A stretch of 64,000 nt of DNA, from positions 186,001 through 250,000 of the forward strand of contig NZ_JAEQNA010000001.1 of the NCBI RefSeq assembly GCF_016722895.1, given 5' to 3'. Shown here piece by piece: positions 49,025-58,028 of this stretch; positions within the stretch are counted from its first letter, which is position 1; every line of letters begins with the position of its first letter. The DNA is from Ramlibacter aurantiacus (GTDB taxonomy: Bacteria; Pseudomonadota; Gammaproteobacteria; Burkholderiales; Burkholderiaceae_C). A program made the position numbers and the translations under genes. The notes beneath the pieces were generated by a model that worked only from the letters and a program-made list of their open reading frames with translations, did no database searches and was not told where the DNA came from.

Positions 49025-49352
49025 GGCTCAGGCCACCTGCTGGCGGCGCCAGCCAGGGTGGGGCATTAGTCCACAGAACGGCCGGACCAGCCGCGACCCT
49101 GTAACACCCTGTGAAAACGTCGATGTTTCGGCGCAAGTCATTGATTTAGAACGGGAAAGATCTGCTGAAAATGTGATCGTTCTGTTACAGGCCCCGCCAG
49201 GAATGGGCGTCCGGCTTGCGCAGGGTGCGTTCTGCACAAAGTTATCCACAAGAATTGTGGGAATCGGACGACAAGAACGGCACGGTGTCCTACAGCTGCT
49301 GAGCCTGTCCGATAATCGCCGGGCCCGAGCGTCGGGTACGCGGGAGAACCCT
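49025..49352. other. AT-richer intergenic region before exbB
   Basis: No gene is supported in these 328 bases. The part from 49101 to 49190 is markedly less GC-rich than its surroundings. CCTGTAACA (49098-49106) and TGTTACAGG (49183-49191) are exact inverted copies 76 bases apart, and TTATCCACA (49242-49250) is a perfect DnaA box. The divergent promoters of xseA and exbB must lie here. No terminator or RNA gene is evident. Confidence 0.6.
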
Positions 49353-49982
49353 TTGTTTTCGATCATACAAGCCGCAGGTTGGCCTATTTGGCCGCTGATC
49401 GCCTGCTCCATCGTGGCCCTCGCGCTGATCATCGAGCGCCTGATCAGCCTCAAACCGGACAAGGTGGCGCCGAGCAAACTGCTCGACGAGGCCGTGGCGG
49501 TCTCCCGCTCCACGGTACCCACGTCCGAAGTGGTGAACCAGCTCGAGAAGAACTCGGCGCTCGGCGAGGTCCTGGCCAGCGGCTTTCGCGCCCTGAATGC
49601 GGATCCGCGTTGCAGTGAAGTGGACTTGCGGGCTTCCATGGAACAGACCGGGCGCGCCGTCGCCCACCGCCTCGAGAGGTACCTCAGCGCCCTGGGAACG
49701 ATCGCGTCCGCGGCGCCGCTGCTCGGCCTGCTGGGCACCGTGATCGGCATGATCGAAATCTTCGGCGCCCAGGCGCCGGCGGGCGGCTCCACCGGCGGCA
49801 ACCCGGCACAACTGGCGCATGGCATTTCGATCGCGCTCTACAACACGGCTTTCGGACTGATCGTGGCCATCCCGGCCCTGATCTTCTGGCGCTATTTCCG
49901 CAGCCAGGTCGACAGTTACCTCCTGACGCTGGAGCTGTCGTCGGAGCGATTCGCACGCCATCTGCTCTCACTGCGCAAGTGA
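49353..49982 (+). CDS. exbB: MotA/TolQ/ExbB proton channel family protein
   Basis: Inner-membrane proton-channel subunit of 209 residues energising outer-membrane transport. Three hydrophobic segments are visible: IWPLIACSIVALALIIE (about 10-26), the LSALGTIASAAPLLGLLGTVIGMI block (about 108-131) and ISIALYNTAFGLIVAIPALIF (about 158-178), the latter two forming the channel. The TTG at 49353 with GGGAGAA seven bases upstream is the best start; no ATG fits. Coupled with exbD 13 bases downstream, in the conserved order before lpxK. No tonB is adjacent. Confidence 0.9.
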   Translation: MFSIIQAAGWPIWPLIACSIVALALIIERLISLKPDKVAPSKLLDEAVAVSRSTVPTSEVVNQLEKNSALGEVLASGFRALNADPRCSEVDLRASMEQTGRAVAHRLERYLSALGTIASAAPLLGLLGTVIGMIEIFGAQAPAGGSTGGNPAQLAHGISIALYNTAFGLIVAIPALIFWRYFRSQVDSYLLTLELSSERFARHLLSLRK

Positions 49983-49995
49983 GGACGATCCCGTC

Positions 49996-50424
49996 ATGAA
50001 TTTTCGCCACCGAATCAGGCCGGAGCCGGAGATCAACCTGATCCCGTTCATCGACGTGCTGCTGGTCGTCCTGATCTTCCTGGTGCTGTCGACCACCTAC
50101 AGCAAGTTCACCGAACTGCAACTTCGGCTGCCGATGGCCAATGCCGACGCCCAGCGCGATTACCCACGCGAAGTGATCGTCTCGATCGCGAGCGACGGCA
50201 GCTACAGCATCAACCGGCAGCCCCTGCCTGCACGCAATGTCGACGCCGTCTCCACGGCCCTGGCCGACGCCGCCAGGGCCGGCACCGACAGCGTGGTCAT
50301 CATCAGCGCCGATGCATCGTCGCCGCACCAGGCGGTCATCACCGTGCTGGAGGCGGCGCGCCGCACGGGACTGCACCAGGTCACCTTCGCGGCGCAGAAG
50401 CCGGCCGGCGGCTCCAGGCCCTGA
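49996..50424 (+). CDS. exbD: Biopolymer transport protein ExbD
   Basis: Partner of ExbB, 142 residues with one N-terminal membrane helix (INLIPFIDVLLVVLIFLVLS) carrying the essential Asp of the IDVLLVVLIF motif (about residue 20), followed by a periplasmic domain (VIVSIASDGSYSINRQPL to VVIISADASSPHQAVITVL). ATG 49996 is preceded by GAGGA. Context with exbB upstream and lpxK directly downstream is typical of Burkholderiales. Confidence 0.93.
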   Translation: MNFRHRIRPEPEINLIPFIDVLLVVLIFLVLSTTYSKFTELQLRLPMANADAQRDYPREVIVSIASDGSYSINRQPLPARNVDAVSTALADAARAGTDSVVIISADASSPHQAVITVLEAARRTGLHQVTFAAQKPAGGSRP

Positions 50425-50426
50425 AC

Positions 50427-51428
50427 GTGGATGCTAGCGGGGCGCTGCAGCGCGCCTGGGGACGCCGCGGGCCGCTCGCGCAACTGCTGAGGCCCGTGTC
50501 CTGGCTGTTCGGTGGAGTTGTGCAGGTCCGGCGGCAGCTTTATCGACGCGGCCTGCTGCACGCGACGCGAATGCGCGTGCCACTGGTCGTGGTGGGCAAC
50601 GTGCTGGCCGGCGGTGCCGGCAAGACCCCTGTCGTGATGGCCGTGGTCGAGCACCTGGCGGCGGCCGGTGTGCCTTGCGGCGTGATTTCCCGCGGCTACG
50701 GGCGTCGCACGCACGATTGCCGCGAGGTTCTCCCGCAGGCGGCCGCCGATGAGGTGGGCGACGAGCCCCTGCTGATTTCGCGCCGCTGCGGTGTGCCGGT
50801 CTTCGTCGGGACCAGCCGGGTGGAAGCCGCACGCGCCTTGCTGCGCCAGCATCCGCAGGTGCGGGTGTTGGTCAGCGACGATGGGCTGCAGCACCTCGCC
50901 TTGGCCCGCGATCTCGAGATCTGCGTCTTCGACCGCCGTGGCATCGGCAACGGGCTGCTGTTGCCGGCCGGACCGCTGCGTGAGCGCTGGCCCCGGCCGG
51001 CGGACCTGGTCCTGCGGCCGCCCGGCGTCGCCATCCCGGGTTTCAGCGTCGATCGCCGGCTCGCAGCCCACGCGGTCCGGGCCGACGGCGAACGCCGTTC
51101 GCTCGACGCCCTTGCAGACGGCGAGCTGGTCGCCGTGGCCGGCATCGCCCGGCCCGAAACCTTCTTCGACATGCTGCGTGAGGCGGGCGTGCATCCAGCC
51201 CGCACGATCGCCCTCCCCGACCATGCGCCAATCGACGCCGGCACGCTCGACCTGCCGACACAGGCCCGCATCGTGTGCACCGAGAAAGATGCAGTGAAAC
51301 TTTGGCGCCATCACCCGCAAGCCTGGGCCGTTCCCCTGGAGCTGCAGGTCGAGCCCGCGTTCTGGTCGGCCTTCGATCGGCTGCTGGGGCCACGGCTATC
51401 ATCGAACGATGGACTCCAAACTCCTTGA
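50427..51428 (+). CDS. lpxK: Tetraacyldisaccharide 4'-kinase LpxK
   Basis: Inner-membrane-associated kinase, 333 residues, phosphorylating the lipid A precursor. [20 protein letters not shown] holds the P-loop (about residues 55-68), SRGYGRRT follows, [17 protein letters not shown] is the catalytic Asp/His region, and [12 protein letters not shown] is the C-terminal signature. A hydrophobic N-terminal helix is present. GTG 50427 starts two bases after the exbD stop. The last 20 bases overlap the next gene. Confidence 0.95.
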   Translation: MDASGALQRAWGRRGPLAQLLRPVSWLFGGVVQVRRQLYRRGLLHATRMRVPLVVVGNVLAGGAGKTPVVMAVVEHLAAAGVPCGVISRGYGRRTHDCREVLPQAAADEVGDEPLLISRRCGVPVFVGTSRVEAARALLRQHPQVRVLVSDDGLQHLALARDLEICVFDRRGIGNGLLLPAGPLRERWPRPADLVLRPPGVAIPGFSVDRRLAAHAVRADGERRSLDALADGELVAVAGIARPETFFDMLREAGVHPARTIALPDHAPIDAGTLDLPTQARIVCTEKDAVKLWRHHPQAWAVPLELQVEPAFWSAFDRLLGPRLSSNDGLQTP

Positions 51429-51615
51429 GCTGCTGGTCTGTCCCGTCACCAAGGGATACCTCGACTACGACCGCGACCGACAGGAGCTGATCTCTCGAAG
51501 TGCGCGGCTGGCCTACCCCATTCGCGACGGCATTCCGATCCTCCTTGAAGAAGAAGCGCGCACGCTCTCGGACGACGAGCTCGAACGCCTGCCGGCACGT
51601 ACGCCGCTGGTCTGA
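51409..51615 (+). CDS. Trm112/YcaR-family small protein
   Basis: A 68-residue protein of the Trm112 family (E. coli YcaR). [20 protein letters not shown] has only one Cys of the usual zinc-type pair (CPVTKG instead of CPxCKG), as in other YcaR-type members; [22 protein letters not shown] is the signature. It overlaps lpxK by 20 bases and precedes kdsB by three, the conserved lpxK-ycaR-kdsB order. Function in bacteria is not settled. Confidence 0.9.
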   Translation: MDSKLLELLVCPVTKGYLDYDRDRQELISRSARLAYPIRDGIPILLEEEARTLSDDELERLPARTPLV

Positions 51616-51618
51616 GCC

Positions 51619-53183
<1,565 letters not shown>

Positions 53184-53213
53184 CCGGAAAGCGGCGTGAG
53201 TCGCCCCGGGGCA

Positions 53214-53678
53214 TCAGGCGGGCGAGGATCGAAGACCGTAGGCTCTGCCGTCCACGAACAGGTATTCGGCCCGTAGCAGCGGGTCACCCTGCTCCTGCTT
53301 GAAGGTGAAGCCCAGCACGCCGATGGTGTCGCCCACCTGGATTTCCTTCACGTTCCAGGCGCGCATCCGCGTCAGCGGCGCGAGCTCGACCGTCCAGCGG
53401 GGCCGCGATCGAGTCGGCACCGTCGCTCGTGCCAGCAACGACTTTCCATCGACCGGCGCGCTCTGCGACGGCAGGCTTCGCGTCGGGAGATCGGGCGGCA
53501 CACGCAGGTCGCGCGGCGGCTCGAGCTCCAACTCGGCATGCGGGTTCTGCCACCGCACGCGGGTGACCCGGCCTTCAAGCCAGATCGGTCGTTCCTGATC
53601 GAAACTGCTCCAGCCATGATGGGCGAAGGCCAGGGTGGGCAGACCCAGGCCCGCAAACACGAAGCTGCGACGTTGCAT
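53214..53678 (-). CDS. DUF6152-like exported protein
   Basis: A 154-residue protein with a short signal peptide (RRSFVFAGLGLPTLAFA) and a mature start HHGWSSFDQERPIWLEGRV, which matches the small periplasmic family DUF6152. The rest is beta-rich: VTRVRWQNPHAELELE, VKEIQVGDTIGVLGFTFKQEQ, LLRAEYLFVDGRAYGLR. Function unknown; the His-His after cleavage might bind metal. AGGAG lies eight bases before ATG 53678. It ends an operon behind ansA and a small membrane protein. Confidence 0.72.
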   Translation of the reverse strand: MQRRSFVFAGLGLPTLAFAHHGWSSFDQERPIWLEGRVTRVRWQNPHAELELEPPRDLRVPPDLPTRSLPSQSAPVDGKSLLARATVPTRSRPRWTVELAPLTRMRAWNVKEIQVGDTIGVLGFTFKQEQGDPLLRAEYLFVDGRAYGLRSSPA

Positions 53679-53692
53679 CACTTGCACTCCTT

Positions 53693-54112
53693 TCAGTCAT
53701 AGGCAATCCAGCGGCCGCACGCGATCACCGCCAGCCAGATCAGCGTGGACACGACCATCAGCATCCGGGCACCAGCATCCAGCCGTTCCAGCGAGCGCCG
53801 CAGGTGGAACACGGCCGCATTGCAGGCCGCCGCTGCCAACAACAGCATCTTCAGCCTGAAAGCGCCATTGGCAAGCAGTTCGGCCGGCTGACTGGAGAAC
53901 ATCAGCAGGCCGGAGGCCGCCGCCAGGGCGAATCCGGCGAGCGACAGCGACACGCTCAACCGCGCGAGCGCATGCACGGGCAGGCTCGCCCCTTGCCCGA
54001 ACACCCGCAGTTCCAGCAACACGAGATTGCCCACAAGCAGGGCAATACCGGTGATATGGACCACTTCCAGCGCAGGGTAGGCCCACGGGTGCGACTGCAG
54101 GCCCTGCCACAT
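53693..54112 (-). CDS. Small four-helix membrane protein (DUF6644-like)
   Basis: A 139-residue integral membrane protein with four hydrophobic helices: YPALEVVHITGIALLVGNLVL, LSVSLSLAGFALAAASGLLMF, FRLKMLLLAAAACNAAVFHL and MLMVVSTLIWLAVIACGRW. The His residues in EVVHITG and VFHLRR lie in positions that could bind heme or metal. Proteins of this type commonly neighbour DUF6152 proteins. ATG 54112 overlaps the asparaginase stop; a GTG one codon earlier is possible. The large open frame upstream belongs to another frame of ansA. Confidence 0.68.
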   Translation of the reverse strand: MWQGLQSHPWAYPALEVVHITGIALLVGNLVLLELRVFGQGASLPVHALARLSVSLSLAGFALAAASGLLMFSSQPAELLANGAFRLKMLLLAAAACNAAVFHLRRSLERLDAGARMLMVVSTLIWLAVIACGRWIAYD

Positions 54113-55062
54113 CACTCGCCCGCCCCGATCGCCAGATCCAGCATCAGCGCGATGCGGGCCTTGACCGGTGACAGTCCGGCGGCGTGCGGCAGTTCGTCGT
54201 CCGGCCTCGGCAACACGCGCCCCTGCGCGCATCGGCTCGCGCGCACCACCCGGATCCCCGCGGCGCGCGCACGCTTCAGGGCCTCGAGCAGCGACCGGTG
54301 GACGGTCCCACTGCCAGTCGCCGCCACCACGATGCCGGCCACGCCCAGGTTCGCCAGCGCATCGACCACCGCCCCGTCGGCACCGGCGTGGCTGGTGACG
54401 ATCGCCACCCGTGGCCATGCTCGCGCATCGCTTGGCAGGCGCGCCAGCAAGCCAGGCGCCGGCGCTGCACACACGGGGCCCGCATGCAGCAGACGAAGCG
54501 CACCACCTTCCACCACGCCGAGCAGCCCGCGCTCCCCCGAACTGAACGCTTCGAGCTGGAAGCTGTGCCGCTTCGACACGGCCTCGCTTTCGTGCACCTG
54601 TCCGGCGAACACCACCAGCACCCCCGCCACCTGGTCGCTTCGTGCGACCGCCACGGCGTCCGCCAGGTTCTGGGGCCCGTCGGACAGCAACGCGGTCGCG
54701 GGTCGCATGGCGCCGGTGAGCACCAGCGGCTTGCGCGGCGCCAGCACGCGCTGAAGGAAATACGCGGACTCTTCCAGCGTGTCGGTGCCGTGCGTCACGA
54801 CCACGCCTTGCACATCGGATCGCTCCAGGGCAGCCGCGCAACGCTGGGCCAACTGCAGCCACACCGCGTGATCCATGTCCTTGCTGTCCACCTGCGCGAC
54901 CTGCTCGGCCTCGAGGGGTACGCCATGGAACGTCGCGACGCTTTCCAGCAAAGCGTCGATGCCGATCTGCGCGGCGGTGTAGCCGACCTGGTCACCGGCT
55001 TGCCTCGCCGTACCGGCGATCGTGCCGCCCGTCCCCAGCACCATGATTTTTTGCACACCCAC
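54112..55062 (-). CDS. L-asparaginase (type I/II AnsA-like)
   Basis: Hydrolyses asparagine to aspartate and ammonia; 316 residues. The two catalytic Thr motifs are MVLGTGGTIAGTA (about residues 7-19) and VVVTHGTDTLEESAYFLQ (about 86-103); LTGAMRPATALLSDGPQNL and KRHSFQLEAFSS are further family marks. No signal peptide, so probably cytoplasmic. GTG 55062 is used; a GTG at 55056 is possible. It is divergent from lexA, with only 18 bases between its start and the first LexA box, so it may be SOS-controlled. Confidence 0.92.
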   Translation of the reverse strand: MGVQKIMVLGTGGTIAGTARQAGDQVGYTAAQIGIDALLESVATFHGVPLEAEQVAQVDSKDMDHAVWLQLAQRCAAALERSDVQGVVVTHGTDTLEESAYFLQRVLAPRKPLVLTGAMRPATALLSDGPQNLADAVAVARSDQVAGVLVVFAGQVHESEAVSKRHSFQLEAFSSGERGLLGVVEGGALRLLHAGPVCAAPAPGLLARLPSDARAWPRVAIVTSHAGADGAVVDALANLGVAGIVVAATGSGTVHRSLLEALKRARAAGIRVVRASRCAQGRVLPRPDDELPHAAGLSPVKARIALMLDLAIGAGE

Positions 55063-55080
55063 TTGCCTACCTCACGGGAA

Positions 55081-55115
55081 CTGGATAAGAATACAGCCAC
55101 TGGATATCAAGACAG
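55081..55115. promoter_or_regulatory. Tandem LexA (SOS) boxes between ansA and lexA
   Basis: CTGGATAAGAATACAG (55081-55096) and CTGGATATCAAGACAG (55100-55115) both fit CTGN10CAG, the LexA-box pattern, differing from CTGT-N8-ACAG at one base. Their starts are 19 bases apart, close to two helical turns. They sit 18 bases before lexA ATG 55134, typical of lexA autoregulation, and also 18 bases before the divergent asparaginase start. Confidence 0.85.
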
Positions 55116-55133
55116 TAGCCAAGGAAAGCGACC

Positions 55134-55808
55134 ATGTCCGACACCCCCAAGCTCACGGCCCGCCAGCAGCAGATTCTGGACCTGATCCAATCAGCCGTCG
55201 CCCAGACGGGCGCCCCGCCCACCCGGGCGGAAATCGCGGCCCAATTGGGGTTTCGCTCTGCCAACGCGGCGGAGGAACATCTTCAGGCGCTGGCCCGCAA
55301 AGGTGTCATCGAACTGGTGAGCGGTACATCGCGCGGCATCCGTCTTCGCAGTGAGACCCTGCGATCCATCCACGAATCGCGGGCGCGCCAGTTCGCGCTT
55401 CCTGTGTCCGGTCTTGCGCAGCTGGCTCTGCCGCTCATCGGCCGCGTCGCGGCGGGCTCGCCCATCCTGGCGCAGGAACACGTCGACCAGACCTACTACG
55501 TCGAAAGCAGCCTTTTCCAGCGTCCGCCCGATTACCTGCTGAAGGTGCGTGGCATGTCCATGCGCGACGCCGGCATCATGGACGGCGACCTGCTCGCCGT
55601 GCAGGCTACCAAGGAGGCCAAGAACGGGCAGATCATCGTGGCCCGGCTCGGCGACGACGTCACCGTGAAGCGCTTCCGCCGTAACAAGCACCTGATCGAG
55701 TTGCACGCTGAGAACCCCGACTACCCGACCATCGTCGTCGAGCCGGGCGAACCGTTCGAGATCGAAGGCCTGGCGGTCGGCCTCATCCGCAACACCATGC
55801 TGATGTAG
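55134..55808 (+). CDS. lexA: SOS-response repressor LexA
   Basis: Self-cleaving repressor of 224 residues. The winged helix-turn-helix occupies residues 1-70 ([45 protein letters not shown]). The autocleavage Ala107-Gly108 in RVAAGSPI, Ser142 in [11 protein letters not shown] and Lys179 in VTVKRFRRN have the same spacing as E. coli Ala84, Ser119 and Lys156. A linker extension of about 20 residues relative to E. coli is usual for beta-proteobacteria. Controlled by the tandem boxes upstream. Confidence 0.98.
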   Translation: MSDTPKLTARQQQILDLIQSAVAQTGAPPTRAEIAAQLGFRSANAAEEHLQALARKGVIELVSGTSRGIRLRSETLRSIHESRARQFALPVSGLAQLALPLIGRVAAGSPILAQEHVDQTYYVESSLFQRPPDYLLKVRGMSMRDAGIMDGDLLAVQATKEAKNGQIIVARLGDDVTVKRFRRNKHLIELHAENPDYPTIVVEPGEPFEIEGLAVGLIRNTMLM

Positions 55809-55812
55809 GCAT

Positions 55813-55867
55813 CCGGCCGCTTTCCAGGTGGCGGGCGTATGGCTGGTGCAGCCATCACCCTGGCCGG
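55813..55867. other. Nested inverted repeats downstream of lexA
   Basis: CCGGCC (55813-55818)/GGCCGG (55862-55867), CCAGGTG (55824-55830)/CACCCTGG (55856-55863, one extra base) and TGGCTG (55840-55845)/CAGCCA (55849-55854) are arranged around a common centre. Together they could form one extended hairpin after the lexA stop. There is no T-tract; it may be a rho-independent-like pause, an mRNA stabiliser or a leader for the next small gene. Confidence 0.4.
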
Positions 55868-55919
55868 CGGTCGTTTTCTCCAGCAATCCTGCCTGTGAAC
55901 CACAGCTTCAAGGAACCAC

Positions 55920-56324
55920 ATGGCAATCGCACTCCCCCTCATCGCTCAACTCGTCGCCCCCCTGCAGTCGGCCGTCGAGTGGCTCTCCGGCGCATCGACC
56001 ACGGCCGCCGCGAATGACGCCGAGCATGACGCCGCGAACGGCGCGGCCACGGGCGCGCACTCCGGCAACACGTCGGATGCCCGGCCCCTCTCCCGTCCAA
56101 CGCGGCCGGGTCCGAAGCGCGCCTTCATGCAGCGCCCGACACGTACCTGGAGCGGGCCCACCCGCGCGCCGCAACCGCAGCCGCAGCGCTCGGTTCGCGT
56201 CGTCCGCGTGGTCGACGACCGAGCCGCCGCCGGATCTGTCGCCGGCCGCATGGTGATCTCCGGTCGCCTAGCCGACGTTTGTGCCGAGCTCGATCGGCTG
56301 GCTGCCACGGAAATGGCTGCCTGA
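55920..56324 (+). CDS. Hypothetical protein downstream of lexA
   Basis: A 134-residue protein I do not recognise. The first 20 residues are hydrophobic (MAIALPLIAQLVAPLQSAVE) and might be a membrane anchor or amphipathic helix; residues 25-95 are Ala/Thr/Pro/Arg-rich and probably disordered; the C-terminus is more ordered (VRVVRVVDD, GRMVISGRLADVCAELDRLA). AAGGAAC lies just upstream of ATG 55920. It may be co-transcribed with lexA, 111 bases upstream, which would make it SOS-linked; no LexA box of its own is visible. Confidence 0.72.
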   Translation: MAIALPLIAQLVAPLQSAVEWLSGASTTAAANDAEHDAANGAATGAHSGNTSDARPLSRPTRPGPKRAFMQRPTRTWSGPTRAPQPQPQRSVRVVRVVDDRAAAGSVAGRMVISGRLADVCAELDRLAATEMAA

Positions 56325-56325
56325 G

Positions 56326-56835
56326 TCAGCGCGAGCCGAGGTAATCGGCCTTGCCCAACTCCACCCCGTTGTGCCTCAGGATGGCGTAGGCGGTGGTTAC
56401 GTGGAAAAAGAAGTTGGGCAGCAGCCAATGCGTGAGGTAGGCCTGGCCCTTCATGGTCCGGGTGGACTCCCGGCCCACGGGGAATGTGATCTCCTTGTCC
56501 TCGGTGCCATCGAGCTTGTCGGACGGCACGGAGTCGAGCCACTCCAGTGTCTTGTCGATGCGGGCCTTCAGTTGGTCGAAGGTGCTCTCATCGTCCTCGA
56601 AACGCGGCGTGTCGACACCCGAGATGCGCGAGACGCCCAGGCGCGCCGTGTCGCAAGCAATCAGGATCTGCCGCGTGAACGGGAGCATGTCGGGGGCCAG
56701 TCGGTACTGGGTGAGGTTGCCTGGATCGAAGCGCCTGGCCTGCGCGTGCGCGGCTGCCTTGTCGAGGATGTTGCGCAGGTTGCCCAACATCGTCTTGAAG
56801 ATCGGCAGGCTGGCGGACGACATCGAAATGGTCAT
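56326..56835 (-). CDS. DUF1993 family protein
   Basis: A 169-residue helical protein of the DUF1993 family, probably DinB-like. LPIFKTMLGNLRNILDKAAAHA, LAPDMLPFTRQILIACDTAR, FEDDESTFDQLKARIDKTLEWL and GQAYLTHWLLPNFFFHVTTAYAILRHNGVELGKADYLG are the characteristic segments; the His residues of THW and FHVTTAY could be metal ligands. Function unknown. It converges on the hypothetical gene and is divergent from the dehydrogenase. ATG 56835 begins MTISMSSASLP. Confidence 0.87.
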   Translation of the reverse strand: MTISMSSASLPIFKTMLGNLRNILDKAAAHAQARRFDPGNLTQYRLAPDMLPFTRQILIACDTARLGVSRISGVDTPRFEDDESTFDQLKARIDKTLEWLDSVPSDKLDGTEDKEITFPVGRESTRTMKGQAYLTHWLLPNFFFHVTTAYAILRHNGVELGKADYLGSR

Positions 56836-56930
56836 GGCTTGGATTTCCCCGGGACTGAAATGAAGACCGCGCAATCGTAGCGGCCCTGCACAAGCGCCGG
56901 AGCATCTGGCCTGCGAGGCACAATGCCCGC

Positions 56931-57938
56931 ATGAACATTGTCATCCTCGACGACTACCAGGATGCAGTGCGCAAGCTCGCCTGCGCTGCCAAGCTGGAGC
57001 CGTATCCGGCGAAGGTCTACACCAACACCGTCAAGGGCATCGGCCAGTTGTCGGTGCGGCTGCGGGATGCCGATGTGATCGTCCTGATACGGGAGCGCAC
57101 GCATATCTCGCGTCAACTGCTCGAGAAGCTTCCTCGCCTGAAGATGATTTCCCAGACCGGACGCGTGGGAGCGCACATCGACGTGCAGGCCTGTACCGAC
57201 CAGGGAATCGTGGTGTGCGACGGCGTCGGATCCCCCGTGGCCACGGCCGAACTCACCTGGGCGCTGGTGATGGCCGCCATGCGCCGGCTGCCCCAGTACA
57301 TCGGCAACCTCAAGCATGGCGCCTGGCAGCAATCCGGCATGAAATCAGCATCCATGCCGCCGAACTTCGGCATCGGCATGCGCTTGGCCGGCAAGAGCCT
57401 GGGGATCTGGGGCTACGGCCGCATCGGCCGCCTGGTCGCCGGCTACGGCCGTGCCTTCGGGATGTACGTGCAGGTCTGGGGCAGTGAGCAGTCGCGGCAG
57501 CAGGCCGTGAACGATGGGTTCGCCGCAGCCTCCAGCCAGCACGACTTCTTCAGCCAGAGCGACGTCGTGAGCCTGCACCTGCGCCTGAGCGAGCAGACGG
57601 CCGGCATCGTGCGCCTGGACGACCTGGGCCAGATGAAGCCCACCGCACTGTTCGTCAACACCTCCCGGGCCGAGTTGCTCGAGCCGGACGCGTTGATCGC
57701 GGCGCTGAACCGGGGACGCCCCGGCATGGCCGCGATCGATGTCTTCGAGAGCGAACCCATCCTGCAGGGACATGCGCTGCTGCGCCTGGAAAACTGCATC
57801 TGCACACCGCACATCGGCTATGTCGAGCAGGAGAGCTACGAGCAGTACTTCGGCACCGCCTTTGAAAACGTCGTCAACTTCATCGAGGGACAGCCCACCC
57901 ATGTGGTCAACCCCGGCGCTTTCCAGGTGCGGCGTTGA
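56931..57938 (+). CDS. D-2-hydroxyacid dehydrogenase family protein
   Basis: NAD-dependent oxidoreductase of 335 residues. The catalytic domain flanks a Rossmann domain with LGIWGYGRIGRLVAGYGRAFG (about 149-169). The Arg of NTSRAELLE, the Glu of VFESEP and the His of CTPHIGYVEQE form the R-E-H catalytic triad. MPPNFGIGMRLAGKS precedes the nucleotide-binding part. Several members act on 3-phosphoglycerate-like or aromatic 2-oxoacids; the substrate is not clear here. Stands alone, divergent from DUF1993. Confidence 0.9.
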   Translation: MNIVILDDYQDAVRKLACAAKLEPYPAKVYTNTVKGIGQLSVRLRDADVIVLIRERTHISRQLLEKLPRLKMISQTGRVGAHIDVQACTDQGIVVCDGVGSPVATAELTWALVMAAMRRLPQYIGNLKHGAWQQSGMKSASMPPNFGIGMRLAGKSLGIWGYGRIGRLVAGYGRAFGMYVQVWGSEQSRQQAVNDGFAAASSQHDFFSQSDVVSLHLRLSEQTAGIVRLDDLGQMKPTALFVNTSRAELLEPDALIAALNRGRPGMAAIDVFESEPILQGHALLRLENCICTPHIGYVEQESYEQYFGTAFENVVNFIEGQPTHVVNPGAFQVRR

Positions 57939-58028
57939 AGCGGCACCGCCCCGAGCATCGCAGCCGTGCTCGTGATGCAGTGAAACCCAGTTGCGCAAGC
58001 GAGCCGCGCAACAGGCTCGTTTCCCTTT

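Noticed and set aside
49242..49250. Perfect DnaA box as a sign of a replication origin
   Set aside because: A single box, no cluster, no dnaA, dnaN, rnmV or gidA nearby; not enough for oriC.
49353..50424. TolQ-TolR of the Tol-Pal system
   Set aside because: The pair sits before lpxK-kdsB, as exbB-exbD does in related bacteria, far from tolB-pal and without tolA.
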